This document shows, in pieces, positions 17,306 through 26,796 of a stretch of DNA of 64,000 nucleotides (its first letter is position 1; the number at the start of each line of letters is the position of its first letter). The DNA comes from JBEKHT01 sp049511715 (lineage in GTDB: Bacteria > Chloroflexota > Anaerolineae > Anaerolineales > RBG-16-64-43): assembly GCA_049511715.1 (NCBI GenBank), contig JBEKXU010000003.1:1-64000 (forward strand), read 5' to 3'. The translations under genes were made by a program, and so were the position numbers. A model generated the notes under the pieces. It saw nothing but the letters and a program-made list of their open reading frames with translations, did not search any database and was not told the DNA's origin.

Positions 17306-18104
17306 GCAGGGGATGACCTTGGAGCCGCTGGGGGGAGCGGCGAGGAAGACGGGGGTTCGCATCCGGGTCCTTTTTTTCGCGAACCTGCGGGAGCGCGTCG
17401 GGTCGAGCGCACTGGAGGTCGAGTTGGCCGAGCCGGCAACCATTGGCAGCCTCCGAGAGGTGCTTGCCAGCCGTCATCCGGCGCTCCGCAGCCTGATGGA
17501 CACCGCGCTCTTCGCCCGGAACCGGGAGTTTGCCTTCGCCACGGATAGCCTGCACGAGGGGGACGAAGTGGGCGTCTTCCCTCCCGTCAGCGGAGGCAGC
17601 GGGGATCAGCCCACTCTGGTCCAGGTGACGGAGGAGACGCTCGATCTGGATGATCTGGTCCGCCAGATCACGCTTCCGACCACTGGGGCTGCCTGTATCT
17701 TCACTGGGATGGTCCGCGCCCGCAGCGAGGGTGGATCGCCCCCCACTACAGACTACCTGGAATATGAGGCCTATCGGCCGATGGCTGAGGCGAAGCTCCG
17801 TCAGCTTGCCTCGGAAATCCGCTCGCGCTGGCCCGGCGTGGAGGGGGTTGCCCTGGTTCAGCGGATCGGCCGCCTGGAGGCCGGAACCCCGACGGTCGTG
17901 GTCGCCTGCAGCGGGTCCCATCGAGACTCGGGGGTTTTTGAAGCCGCGCGCTACGGCATCGATCGGCTCAAGGAGATCGTTCCGATTTGGAAGAAGGAGA
18001 TCGGGCCGGCGGGTGGGGCGTGGGTAGAGGGCCACTATCGTCCAGCCCGCCAGGACCGCGACGGACCGACTGGGCCAGCCGACCGCACGCGGCTCGTGGG
18101 GTGA
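17298..18104 (+). CDS. Fused molybdopterin synthase (MoaD-MoaE)
   Basis: 268 residues combining both subunits of molybdopterin synthase, which adds two sulfurs to cPMP. Residues about 20-100 are a ubiquitin-like MoaD (VRIRVLFFANLRERVGSSAL ... VGVFPPVSGG); its Gly-Gly, normally the free thiocarboxylated C-terminus, is internal at 99-100. Residues about 106-255 are MoaE (AACIFTGMVRARSEGG, LEYEAYRPMAE, ACSGSHRD, IVPIWKKE with the catalytic lysines). As with mycobacterial MoaX, activity would require cleavage after GG. The start overlaps moaC (ATGAGTAG); an ATG five codons later with GGCAGGGG before it is an alternative. The stop overlaps the next start (TGATG). Confidence 0.92.
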   Translation: MSRQGMTLEPLGGAARKTGVRIRVLFFANLRERVGSSALEVELAEPATIGSLREVLASRHPALRSLMDTALFARNREFAFATDSLHEGDEVGVFPPVSGGSGDQPTLVQVTEETLDLDDLVRQITLPTTGAACIFTGMVRARSEGGSPPTTDYLEYEAYRPMAEAKLRQLASEIRSRWPGVEGVALVQRIGRLEAGTPTVVVACSGSHRDSGVFEAARYGIDRLKEIVPIWKKEIGPAGGAWVEGHYRPARQDRDGPTGPADRTRLVG

Positions 18105-19237
18105 TGATTCCCGCCATTGAGTGTTCGGCCTGCCATCGCAAGTATCCCGAGCACGGTTTTGCTTGGCACTGCGAGTCCTGCGGCGGTGTTTTTGACCTCC
18201 CGGAACTGGCCCCCTTTGATTCCTCCCGGGTTGCCCAAGATCGGCATGATCTCTGGAAGTATCGGGCGTGGCTCCCGCTCGAAGAACAGGCGGCGGAGAT
18301 CAGCCTGGGCGAGGGCGGGACCCCGCTTGTTCCGTTGGAGGTGATGGGCCGGCCGGTCTGGGGGAAGGCCGAGCTGCTGAACCCCACAGGATCGTTCAAG
18401 GACCGTGCGACAGCTGTCTTGGTCAGCGTGCTCAAGGACCGGGGCGTCTCCGAAGCTGTGGAGGATTCATCGGGCAACGCTGGAGCCTCATTCGCTGCCT
18501 ACTGCGCGCGGGCAGGGATTCGAGCGCGCATTTATGTTCCTGGGAGCTCTTCCGGTCTTAAGCGCACTCAGATCGCCGCCTATGGCGCGGAAGTCCGGGA
18601 AACCGAGGGAGGCCGGAGTGCGGCGAGCGAGGCAGCGCTGCGCGAGGTGCAGGCGGGGGTTGCCTATGGAAGCCATGCCTACTTGCCCCATGGGCTGGGC
18701 GGCATTGCAACCATAGCCTTTGAGCTGGTTTCCCAACTAGGTTCCGGCCTCGGCCTGGTCGCCGCCCCCGCCGGGCAGGGATCCCTGATCACGGGGCTAT
18801 TCCTGGGGTTTCAATCGCTCCTGAAGGGAAGGCTTATCCGCGAGTTGCCGAGGCTAGTGGCCGTGCAAATCGTTTCGTGCGCTCCCATTTGGAAAGCTTG
18901 GCAACCATCCGCTCCCGACCAATCTTCCGCTCCGCCTGAGACCGGCATCGCCGAGGGAATTCGCGTGGCCCGGCCGGTTCGGATGAGCGGGGTGATACGA
19001 GCCTTGGAAGAGAGCCAAGGCGACGTGATCGCGGTCGATGAGCGCGAGGCCTTGCTGGGGCAGCGCGAGTGGCTTCGGCAGGGGATGTTCGTGGAGACAA
19101 CCTCGGCGGTGGTCTACCCCGCCATCGCGAAAATCCTGGGCGGACAGAGCCGGCTGCGTCCTGAGGATATCGGCGGCGCAATCGTCGCTATTCTGACCGG
19201 AAGCGGCCTGAAGGAAGCGGGACGCTTCACCCTATAG
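18104..19237 (+). CDS. thrC: Threonine synthase-like PLP enzyme (first of two)
   Basis: 377 residues, fold-type II PLP enzyme. The N-terminus carries a zinc-ribbon-like CSACHRKYPEH...CESCGG pair of CxxC motifs common in thermophile/archaeal-type threonine synthases. The PLP lysine lies in LLNPTGSFKDRAT, the substrate-phosphate loop in DSSGNAGAS, and the cofactor-phosphate glycines in APAGQGS. It converts O-phosphohomoserine to threonine, though some homologues act on other amino acids. The start overlaps the moaD-moaE stop (TGATG), an unusual partner for a threonine enzyme. A second paralogue is at 58344-59534. Confidence 0.82.
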   Translation: MIPAIECSACHRKYPEHGFAWHCESCGGVFDLPELAPFDSSRVAQDRHDLWKYRAWLPLEEQAAEISLGEGGTPLVPLEVMGRPVWGKAELLNPTGSFKDRATAVLVSVLKDRGVSEAVEDSSGNAGASFAAYCARAGIRARIYVPGSSSGLKRTQIAAYGAEVRETEGGRSAASEAALREVQAGVAYGSHAYLPHGLGGIATIAFELVSQLGSGLGLVAAPAGQGSLITGLFLGFQSLLKGRLIRELPRLVAVQIVSCAPIWKAWQPSAPDQSSAPPETGIAEGIRVARPVRMSGVIRALEESQGDVIAVDEREALLGQREWLRQGMFVETTSAVVYPAIAKILGGQSRLRPEDIGGAIVAILTGSGLKEAGRFTL

Positions 19238-19260
19238 TTGGGTAGGGGAAAAGGCTGAGC

Positions 19261-20496
19261 ATGGAACGGGTGGTCATCACGGGAATGGGAACCATCAACT
19301 CGTTGGGCCTGGACACTGAGGAAAGCTGGCGCAACGTGGTCAAGGGGGTATCGGGGGTAGGCCCAATTACTCAGTTCGATGCCTCGGACCTCCTCGTTCG
19401 TATCGCCTGCGAAGCGCGGGGATTTGACCCCTGCCGATACATGGAACCGCGGGAGGCTCGCCGCCGCGATCGATTTGAACAGATGGGATTGGTGGCGGCC
19501 AAACAGGCCCTTAGTCAATCGGGTTTCGAGATCAACCGGGCTCCGGATCGCGTCGGAGTGATCATTTCCTCGGCCACCGGAGGGCTAGCGACACTGCAGT
19601 CGGGGATGGATGCTCTGCGAGACCAAGGGCCGCGACGCTTGAGCCCGTTTCTCATCCCAATGTACATGCCGAATGGGGCCTCGGGACTCGTGGCCATTGA
19701 GTTCGGGGCCAAGGGCCCCTGCTTTTCCATATCTTCCGCCTGCGCCTCGGGGGCAGATGGCATCGGGGCGGCTTGGCAGCTTGTGCGCAACCGGGACTTG
19801 GATGCCGTCTTGGCCGGGGCCAGCGAAGCAACCATTTGTCGGCTGGGGGTGGCGGCCTTTGACCGCCTGGGGGCGATGTCAAGGCACAATGAGGACTACA
19901 CCACAACGCCCAGGCCCTTTGACAAGAATCGGGATGGGCTAGTCATGGGCGAAGGCGCAGCGGTGCTGGTCCTGGAGAGCCTGTCCCATGCCAAGAACCG
20001 GGGTGCGGAGATCTTGGCGGAACTGGCGGGCTACGCGGCCAGTGCCGATGCCTTCCACGTAACGGCACCGGCCGAGGACGGCGCGGGTGGGGCCTTGGCC
20101 ATACGCAGAGCTCTGGAAGCGGCTCGCGCCGTACCCGAAGAGGTGGACTACATCAACGCCCATGGCACGGCCACGCAACTCAATGATCTTTCGGAGACCC
20201 GCGCCATCAAGGCGGCTCTTGGTCCGACGGCTTATCACATCCCTGTGTCTTCCACCAAGGCGATGACCGGGCACATGATGGGGGCCACGGGAGCACTCGA
20301 GGCGATCTTCTGCGTTTTGGCGATCCGCGATGGGGTGATCCCGCCGACCCTTCACTACGAGACCCCCGATCCCGATTGCGATCTTGACTACGTGCCGAAC
20401 CAGGCCCGCGAGAAGAGGGTGCGCCTGGCCTTGTCAAACTCCTTCGGTTTCGGCGGACACAACGCGGTTCTCGTGATTCGTGAGTTTCGGCCATAG
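19261..20496 (+). CDS. fabF: 3-oxoacyl-ACP synthase II
   Basis: 411 residues of the condensing-enzyme family. The nucleophile is C161 in SISSACASGADG, the two histidines are in NAHGTATQLND and AMTGHMMGATG, and the gatekeeper end SNSFGFGGHNAVLV is intact. It elongates acyl-ACP with malonyl-ACP in type II fatty acid synthesis. No acpP precedes it, but rnc follows with overlap, the common fabF-rnc order. A GGGGAAAAGG purine tract precedes the ATG. Confidence 0.95.
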   Translation: MERVVITGMGTINSLGLDTEESWRNVVKGVSGVGPITQFDASDLLVRIACEARGFDPCRYMEPREARRRDRFEQMGLVAAKQALSQSGFEINRAPDRVGVIISSATGGLATLQSGMDALRDQGPRRLSPFLIPMYMPNGASGLVAIEFGAKGPCFSISSACASGADGIGAAWQLVRNRDLDAVLAGASEATICRLGVAAFDRLGAMSRHNEDYTTTPRPFDKNRDGLVMGEGAAVLVLESLSHAKNRGAEILAELAGYAASADAFHVTAPAEDGAGGALAIRRALEAARAVPEEVDYINAHGTATQLNDLSETRAIKAALGPTAYHIPVSSTKAMTGHMMGATGALEAIFCVLAIRDGVIPPTLHYETPDPDCDLDYVPNQAREKRVRLALSNSFGFGGHNAVLVIREFRP

Positions 20497-20533
20497 CCTG
20501 CGGGAGACAGAAACTCTGGGAGGGACGGGAATC

Positions 20534-21247
20534 TTGAACCGCGAAGCGACATCTCAACCCGGGCTGAAATCCTTGTGCGAGCGCACCGGTCTCCAGTTTC
20601 GGGATGGCCAATTGGCCATCCGCGCCCTCACCCATCGCTCTTTTGCCAATGAACATCCCGGGAAATGGGAGGACAACGAAAGACTGGAATTCCTAGGCGA
20701 CGCGGTGCTCGATTTCGTGAGCGGGGCTTGGGTCTATCGCCGCTTTCCCGATTCCTCGGAGGGACGACTGACTCGCCTGCGCTCTGCCCTCGTGCGCACG
20801 GAGACCCTGGCCGAGTTCGCGCGGAAGCTGGAACTCGGCTCCCTGTTGCGATTGGGGCGGGGAGAGGAGGAGACGGGAGGCCGGGAGCGTCCGGCCAATC
20901 TCTGTGGGGCCTTCGAAGCCCTGATCGGTGCCTTGTACCTGGACCAGGGCACCGAAGCCGCGCGTCAGTTTCTGGAGCCCCTTCTTGAAGAAGCCGTCAC
21001 CAGGATTCTGGGAGAACAAGGCGAGATCGACGCCAAGAGCTTGCTGCAGGAATGGTCGCAGGCAGAGCACGCCCTCACTCCACGGTACGTGACGGCCGAA
21101 GAGCGGGGTCCCGATCATGAGCGCGAGTTCACCGTCGAGGTGTACATCGGAGACGAACTCTGGGGAGCCGGGGTCGGCCCCAGCAAGCAGGCCGCAGCCC
21201 AATCGGCGGCCTTGGAGGCCCTGCACCGCATCCGCAAGGCCTCCTGA
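20534..21247 (+). CDS. rnc: Ribonuclease III
   Basis: 237 residues: an RNase III domain with the signature NERLEFLGDAVLDF (catalytic Glu/Asp), LCGAFEALIGALYLDQG for the second acidic cluster, then a C-terminal dsRNA-binding domain ending GVGPSKQAAAQSAALEALH. It cleaves structured RNA, rRNA precursors and possibly the SRP RNA. Two starts are possible: GTG at 20480, which overlaps fabF by 17 bases, or TTG at 20534, which has GGGAGGGACGGG upstream and begins NREATSQPG. I prefer the latter. Confidence 0.93.
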   Translation: MNREATSQPGLKSLCERTGLQFRDGQLAIRALTHRSFANEHPGKWEDNERLEFLGDAVLDFVSGAWVYRRFPDSSEGRLTRLRSALVRTETLAEFARKLELGSLLRLGRGEEETGGRERPANLCGAFEALIGALYLDQGTEAARQFLEPLLEEAVTRILGEQGEIDAKSLLQEWSQAEHALTPRYVTAEERGPDHEREFTVEVYIGDELWGAGVGPSKQAAAQSAALEALHRIRKAS

Positions 21248-21263
21248 TCCTCGGGTATCTTCC

Positions 21264-22178
21264 TCAGCCCAGGGCTGCGAGCAGGGCCGGGGCAAAGCCG
21301 GTCAGATCTCGCATTTGCTGCGCGAAGGGCTCTCGTAGCGGGCGCGGCCCAATCAGAAGGGCGGGGACCGAATTCCGCGTGTGCCCGCGTTCCTGAAGGT
21401 CCTCCAGGTTCCCGTGGTCCGAGATTACGACCACCAGCAGGCCGTCACGGCGGGCCGCCTGAACCAGGGCCTCCAACGCTTCGTCCAGCACCCGAAGCAG
21501 TTCCACGGCCGGCTCCATTTTGCCCATGTGGCCGACGTAGTCGGTCGGCCAGTGGTCGAAAATCGCGAAATCAACCGCCTGCGACAGTTCCGCCATCCGT
21601 TCGCCGGCTTCGCGGGGAGTCAGCAGCGGGGTATTGGAGTAGCCCAGCCTGCTCCGCCAGCCGGCCCCGGTGAAATCGGCCGAGAGCGCGTTCCCCCGGC
21701 GAAGCGCCTCCTCATCGGCCAGCTGACCTCCCGCCAATTCGATCGCGAGGGGGATCGCGGAATGCAGCCGATGGCCCGAGTGGACCCCTTCAAAATAGGT
21801 CGGGGGATAGGCGTTTAGTAGCCGGTGGCGTCGGCCTCGCCGACTCAGCTCGGCCAATAGGTTGCGATCCCGGAGCAGAGCCCGGATGGAACGGTTGGGT
21901 TTGGGTCCATAGTGAAACCCCAGCTGCGCGGGGACGTTCACTCCGGTCAGGAGGGAAGCCTGGCCGCTCGCCGATTGCGGTTTCCCTTCCACCCCGAGGT
22001 TGGCGTCGCAGGGAAAGAAAGTTGCCTCCTCTCCTTCAAACGGCCTCGCCTCCTGGGTAAGGTCCTGACCCCCCAGCAGGCGCTTGAGGGTTGGCAATTT
22101 GGCAACCACCAGGGGGTTGCGCTTCGGATCCGGCGCACCCAATCCCACACCATCCAGGAACAGCAACAGAACGCTCAC
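21264..22178 (-). CDS. Alkaline phosphatase-fold metalloenzyme (phosphoglycerate mutase-like)
   Basis: 304 residues with the metal ligands of the metalloenzyme superfamily: VLLLFLDGVGLG (first Asp), SGQASLLTGVNVP (nucleophile region), IFDHWPTDYVGHM (Asp/His pair) and VVISDHGNLEDL...GHTRNSVPALLIG (Asp-His and final His). The shape resembles cofactor-independent phosphoglycerate mutase lacking its inserted transferase domain, so the precise reaction is unknown; hydrolysis or transfer of a phosphate is expected. The GTG at 22178 is favoured, with AAGAGG five bases upstream. It converges with rnc across 16 bases. Confidence 0.78.
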   Translation of the reverse strand: MSVLLLFLDGVGLGAPDPKRNPLVVAKLPTLKRLLGGQDLTQEARPFEGEEATFFPCDANLGVEGKPQSASGQASLLTGVNVPAQLGFHYGPKPNRSIRALLRDRNLLAELSRRGRRHRLLNAYPPTYFEGVHSGHRLHSAIPLAIELAGGQLADEEALRRGNALSADFTGAGWRSRLGYSNTPLLTPREAGERMAELSQAVDFAIFDHWPTDYVGHMGKMEPAVELLRVLDEALEALVQAARRDGLLVVVISDHGNLEDLQERGHTRNSVPALLIGPRPLREPFAQQMRDLTGFAPALLAALG

Positions 22179-22198
22179 CGTCACCTCTTGGCTTCTTC

Positions 22199-22744
22199 CT
22201 ACCGTCTTTGATAAGTGTACCAGGCGGCGCTCCCGTCCGCGTCGATCTGTATCTGCCGCTCTTCGAATCGTCCGGAGAAAAGTTGGCAGACCTCCTCGAC
22301 CGCAACCCCTGACCGCGTCTTGTGGGTGAAGGCATAGAGGAGAATGTGGCCGCCGGATTTGAGCAGGGTCTGGACCCGGTCGCAATACCGCGTGCGGTCG
22401 CTCCCAGGCAAGCCGTGAAAGCAGCCGACATCGACGATCAGGTCGAAGGGCCCAGAGATGCCCTTGAGATCAGGAACCTTCCCGACCCGGAAAACGGGCC
22501 GGCGGATGAGATAGCGCGACCGGCGCCTGGCCTTCCAAATGGCCAGCGGCACGAAGTCGACCCCGGTGACGGTCCAACCTCGCTCCGCCAGGAACACGGA
22601 GGTCGCTCCGGTTCCGCAGCCCAGGTCAAGTGCCAAGGCGGGGGGGTGGTTGTCGGCGAACTGAACCACCTCGGGAGGGGGGACTCCAGTATTCCAGGGC
22701 GGACTTCCCAGGTAGCGAAACGAAAAGTAGATCTGTCGCAGCAA
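22199..22744 (-). CDS. Class I SAM-dependent methyltransferase
   Basis: 181 residues. The SAM site is ALDLGCGTGATSVFLAERGW (motif I), followed by VTGVDFVPLAIWKAR (acidic end of strand 2) and PFDLIVDVGCFHGLP. An LLKSGGHILLYAF strand closes the sheet. It is a small Tellurite-resistance TehB-like/Methyltransf_25 type; the substrate is unknown. It lies between the HD-GYP gene (60 bases upstream) and the metalloenzyme (20 bases downstream), all on the minus strand. Confidence 0.85.
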   Translation of the reverse strand: MLRQIYFSFRYLGSPPWNTGVPPPEVVQFADNHPPALALDLGCGTGATSVFLAERGWTVTGVDFVPLAIWKARRRSRYLIRRPVFRVGKVPDLKGISGPFDLIVDVGCFHGLPGSDRTRYCDRVQTLLKSGGHILLYAFTHKTRSGVAVEEVCQLFSGRFEERQIQIDADGSAAWYTYQRR

Positions 22745-22804
22745 ATTGAACTCCCTGATGGGCGATCTCCGAGGCGGCCCTTGACCCTGAGGCGAAAGAG
22801 GACA

Positions 22805-25800
22805 CTAGGTCTTGGAAACGGACTCGAGGAAGATCTCGACAACCGACGGGTCGAAGTGGGTTCCGGCCTTGTCCCAGATGTATTTTCGGGTTTGCTCTCG
22901 GGACCAGGCCTCGCGGAAGGGGCGATCCGAGGTCAGCGATTCCCACACGTCCACAACGGCGAAAATGCGTGCCCCGATGGGGATCTGCTCACCAACCAGG
23001 CCCCGCGGATATCCTGTTCCATCCCATTTCTCATGATGGCAGTAGGGGATATCAAGGGCGGGCCCCAGGAACTCGATGGGGGAAAGCAGCTCAAATGCCA
23101 GGACCGGGTGGCGCCGAACAAGGCCCCATTCGCGCTCGTTGAGAGGACCGGCCTTCAGGAGAACGGCCTCCGGCACACCCAGATGACCCAGGTCGTGTAG
23201 CAGCGCTCCCCGTCGGAGATGAACCAGATCGGCTTCCCCGATGCCCAGGACCCGCGAGATCTGAAGGGTCAGCTCGGTCACCCGCAGGGTGTGTCCCTCC
23301 GGTTCGTGGTTGCGGAGATCCAGAGCCCGGGCCAAAGAATCCAGCGTGGAGTCATACGCCAAGGTCAGATCCAAGTTGGTCCGTTGCAGGCTGTCGAACA
23401 GGCCGGCATTGTCGACCGCAATGGCCGCTTGGCCGGCAATGGTTTCGAGGAATTCCATCCACTCCGGGTCGGGTTCGATGCGCCGGCGACTGAATACTTC
23501 CAGCACCCCCTTGATTTGAGCCTTGGCAATCAAGGGAACGCCATAGTACTCGACAAAGTCCTCACTTCCCAGGAGAGGAGATTTTGACAACTCTCCGGGC
23601 TGGCCGACTAGGTCGGAAAGGTGGACGATTTCACGCTCCAGCGCGGCTCGTCCGGCGAGGCCTTTGCCCACTTGCAGGCGAGTGTTCTGGAGGGCTCGGG
23701 ATCGGAAACCTCGGGCCGCAGCGAACTCCAAAAGTTGGGTGTGCGTGTTGAAGAGCAAGACATCGGCGGCGTCCATTCTCAGTTGGGTGGTGACCTGATC
23801 CAAAAGGACGTTGAGAGTGACTCGCAGGTCCAGGCTGCCCGTAATGGCGGTGTCGATGCTTCTGGAGGAGGACATGCGCTGCAGGCGCAGCTCGGTTTCG
23901 CTGAACAGGCGGGCATTTTCCATGGCCACGGCCGCCTGATTCGCGAAGAGCAGGATCAGGTCCACGTCCTGTTTGGAGAACGCCGCGCCGCGATTGCTCG
24001 TCACCCCGAGGACTCCCAGGAGTCTTCCTTCCCTCTCAATCGGCGCCCAGATCCCAGAGTGCACGCCGGGGTCGACCGCCACCCACCCTGGGAAGGAGGG
24101 CGCGTTGGGGAGATTGATGGCCTCGCGCCGGGCGGCTACCCAACCTACTGGACCGGCATTGGCCCTTTCGGGGAAACTGAGTTCTTCCCACTGGGCGACA
24201 TAGACCGGATCGATCCCTAGCACCGTCTCGGCTTTCAGTTCGCCGGAGGCGGCATCGTACCGGAAGAATTCTGCCTCATCCGCATGCAGAGCCTGCAGCG
24301 CGCTCTGGAAGAGCAGCTTGAGCTGTTCCTTGGGATCCAACAGGCTGTTGAGACCCAGCCCGGCGTCGTAAAGCAGCCTGAGCTGTTCCGCTCGCCGACG
24401 GGTCTCATCGTGGAGCTGGGCAGTTCGGAGCATGTTGCTTGCCAAAGTGGCAAACAGGCCCAGCAGCCGAACATCCTTGCTCGTAAACTGACCGGGCGCT
24501 CCATTGACCCTGCCAACTACCAGCAGACCGGCCAGTTCCTCCTCTTGAAGAATCGGGCAGCGGACATACGCTCGGACACCGTGTTCTCTGGCAATCAGGC
24601 TTCCGTCGGAGGCCCGATCGAATTCGTTCACTATGACCGGCGCTCTCAGGTCCAGGGCTTCCCGGCCGAGTCCCTGGCCTCCCATGGCCGCCAGTTGATC
24701 TTCCTCTGCCGGTCCGACCGCGGTCGCGAGTTTGAGCTCTCCCCCCGGCTCCTGGAAAAGGAAGATCCCACCCACCTGGGCGCCCACGAGAGAAATGGCA
24801 CGTTGCACGACCGTACGCAGGAGAGAGTGGAGGTCTTCTTTTGTCGTGATGTCTCTCGCTACGTCGTAGAGTGCCTCGAATTCCTCTGCGCGGCGTCTGC
24901 TCTCGTCGACTAGGCGAAGCGATTCCAGCGGAGTGGCCAGTTCGCTGCCCAACGTGAACAGCAAGCGGATATCCCTCTGGGGGTAGAAATCGTCCGGGTC
25001 GCGGCGGCCGAGGAGCCACAGGGCCATGACATGGCCACCGGTGCCGACCGGGACGGCCAGGCGAACCCAACCGAACGGGCTTTCCGTCACTACGCGCCGA
25101 GGGTACTCCCCGGTCGAGGCGGTCAGTCGGTGAATCTCCTCCTCGTCCAGGACGGAGGCCCCGATCTCGACCCCCGATTGGTAGGCAACTTCGGACTGCT
25201 CTTTGGAAAGCAGAATAAGGGCCGACTGCCGGATGAGGAGAGGGCCGGTCACCTCCCTCTCGAGCAGGTCCGCAAAGGCCTGCCGAGTGGTTGCTGTGGG
25301 CAGCTGGTTGGCGAACACACGGAGGATTCCCTCCGGTTGGATACGGGCCCCGTAGAGCAGTCGTTCCGCCATCTTCCGGAAGGCGACATAGACGGGCAGG
25401 GCGGCCAAGACGAAGACGAGGGAGAGGATGAGGCTGAAGGCCAGGGTTGGGCTGAAGGCAGGAACCAACCGGGAGCCGATTACGTACACTAGCGCAAAGG
25501 CCGTCGCGTAGAGAAGCGCGAAGCTGTACAGGGTGAGGACTTGGATGGCCGGAAGCTCCCAATGGCCGAAGCGGTCCCGGTAGATGGCGAAGGCGTAAAG
25601 CGCCGCAAGAAGCGGCAAGGCAAAGGCCGAAAGGATGGTGGCCGTGCCGGCATAGGCTGATTCTCCAATCAGACTAAAGACCAGGATCAGAATCAGCCCT
25701 GGCCCGAAAGCAATGACCATCGCAGCCGCCATAAGCCGCGCGGCGGGCCGATCGGCAGGATCGCCTCGCAGCAGGCGATAGAAGAGGATCGAAAGGCAAG

Positions 25801-26584
25801 CGACAATCAGAATGAGAGCCGGAACCAGATAGGCCTCGTCGGGGAGGAGGCGTGGCAGGTTCGGGGCCCCCAGGATTGCTGAGACTCCACACGCCACTGG
25901 GATCAACGTGTTCCGCAATCGCGGGAAGATCAAACTTGGCATGGCGAGATGAAGGTGCTGATAAGACGGGGCCAAGAGCCAAGAGAGCGAGTAAAAGACT
26001 GGAGAGGAAAAGGCCCCTTGGAGGAAAGAGAGGGCTCCAAACGATATCCAGGCGGCTGTGACAGAGTTCTGCGATGCGAGCCGTAGCGCCTGCTTGTCCC
26101 TTGGCGCAGCCAAAACCAGGAGAAGAGTACCGACCACACAGAACGGAAAGAAGAAAAGGACCGCCCCCAGACGACTGAAGGTGAGGGCAAGCGAAGCCCC
26201 TTGGATCTGCCAAAACCCTTCACCCTGGACTCCTTGGCGCACATATTGGACAGGGGCGCGAGACGCAACCGGATCCCCTGCGAAGGGAACTTGGGTGCCA
26301 CCTGCCTGGAACTGCTCATAGGTCAGGTTCCCCGATCTGGTCCGGAGGCCCCCAACCTGAAGCCGCCCCTGGTTAGGCTCGCATGAGCGTTCCTGGACCG
26401 CGCAGGGTGCGGAGCAGACGACGGGCCGGGCCGATCCGACTATCGGCGCGGGGTATGGAAGCAAAAAGCCCGACCGCAAGGCGCAGAAGCTGCCCACGAT
26501 GAGGGCAGCGATACAAAGCAAGAGCCAGCCGGCGCGGCCCCGCGAGCCCCTCGGCCGATTCTGAGGTTCATGTTCGCCCGTCAA
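22805..26584 (-). CDS. Membrane GAF-repeat HD-GYP phosphodiesterase, HDxGK variant
   Basis: 1259 residues. An N-terminal helix (about 20-40) and a ~75-residue outside loop precede a block of roughly eight membrane helices up to about residue 400. A cytoplasmic part then carries about four GAF domains (starting near 425, 575, 750 and 920) and an HD-GYP domain from 1098. The HD-GYP signature HHEKWDGTGYP is at 1183-1193, so c-di-GMP hydrolysis is the family expectation. The canonical HD-x-G-K is HDLGH here (1130-1134), with His replacing the conserved Lys. The apparent start is TTG at 26584 with a weak ribosome site. The GAF-HD-GYP half is clearly paralogous to the next gene. Confidence 0.88.
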   Translation of the reverse strand: MTGEHEPQNRPRGSRGRAGWLLLCIAALIVGSFCALRSGFLLPYPAPIVGSARPVVCSAPCAVQERSCEPNQGRLQVGGLRTRSGNLTYEQFQAGGTQVPFAGDPVASRAPVQYVRQGVQGEGFWQIQGASLALTFSRLGAVLFFFPFCVVGTLLLVLAAPRDKQALRLASQNSVTAAWISFGALSFLQGAFSSPVFYSLSWLLAPSYQHLHLAMPSLIFPRLRNTLIPVACGVSAILGAPNLPRLLPDEAYLVPALILIVACLSILFYRLLRGDPADRPAARLMAAAMVIAFGPGLILILVFSLIGESAYAGTATILSAFALPLLAALYAFAIYRDRFGHWELPAIQVLTLYSFALLYATAFALVYVIGSRLVPAFSPTLAFSLILSLVFVLAALPVYVAFRKMAERLLYGARIQPEGILRVFANQLPTATTRQAFADLLEREVTGPLLIRQSALILLSKEQSEVAYQSGVEIGASVLDEEEIHRLTASTGEYPRRVVTESPFGWVRLAVPVGTGGHVMALWLLGRRDPDDFYPQRDIRLLFTLGSELATPLESLRLVDESRRRAEEFEALYDVARDITTKEDLHSLLRTVVQRAISLVGAQVGGIFLFQEPGGELKLATAVGPAEEDQLAAMGGQGLGREALDLRAPVIVNEFDRASDGSLIAREHGVRAYVRCPILQEEELAGLLVVGRVNGAPGQFTSKDVRLLGLFATLASNMLRTAQLHDETRRRAEQLRLLYDAGLGLNSLLDPKEQLKLLFQSALQALHADEAEFFRYDAASGELKAETVLGIDPVYVAQWEELSFPERANAGPVGWVAARREAINLPNAPSFPGWVAVDPGVHSGIWAPIEREGRLLGVLGVTSNRGAAFSKQDVDLILLFANQAAVAMENARLFSETELRLQRMSSSRSIDTAITGSLDLRVTLNVLLDQVTTQLRMDAADVLLFNTHTQLLEFAAARGFRSRALQNTRLQVGKGLAGRAALEREIVHLSDLVGQPGELSKSPLLGSEDFVEYYGVPLIAKAQIKGVLEVFSRRRIEPDPEWMEFLETIAGQAAIAVDNAGLFDSLQRTNLDLTLAYDSTLDSLARALDLRNHEPEGHTLRVTELTLQISRVLGIGEADLVHLRRGALLHDLGHLGVPEAVLLKAGPLNEREWGLVRRHPVLAFELLSPIEFLGPALDIPYCHHEKWDGTGYPRGLVGEQIPIGARIFAVVDVWESLTSDRPFREAWSREQTRKYIWDKAGTHFDPSVVEIFLESVSKT

Positions 26585-26749
26585 GAGGCCCGGAGGACCC
26601 GAGACCCCAGGTTAGCTCAAGAGTCGCTATGGAACAGCCGCCCGGTTGGCCAACCCGGCCCGGGAGACCGTATTCGTATCTTGCCCGCTGAAATCGGCCT
26701 CCCAGCCCTGCCAAAGAGAGACTTTCGGGCTGGTTCGACAACGCAAATG

Positions 26750-26778
26750 ATTATAGGAGTGGCCCTTTGGTTGCACAA
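26750..26778 (-). promoter_or_regulatory. Sigma-70-type promoter of the membrane HD-GYP gene
   Basis: On the minus strand TTGTGC (26778-26773), a 17-base spacer and TATAAT (26755-26750). It lies just downstream of the 26797-29520 gene, so the two HD-GYP genes can be expressed separately. The untranslated leader would be about 160 bases. Confidence 0.65.
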
Positions 26779-26796
26779 GCGATGCGTTGCTTCGGG

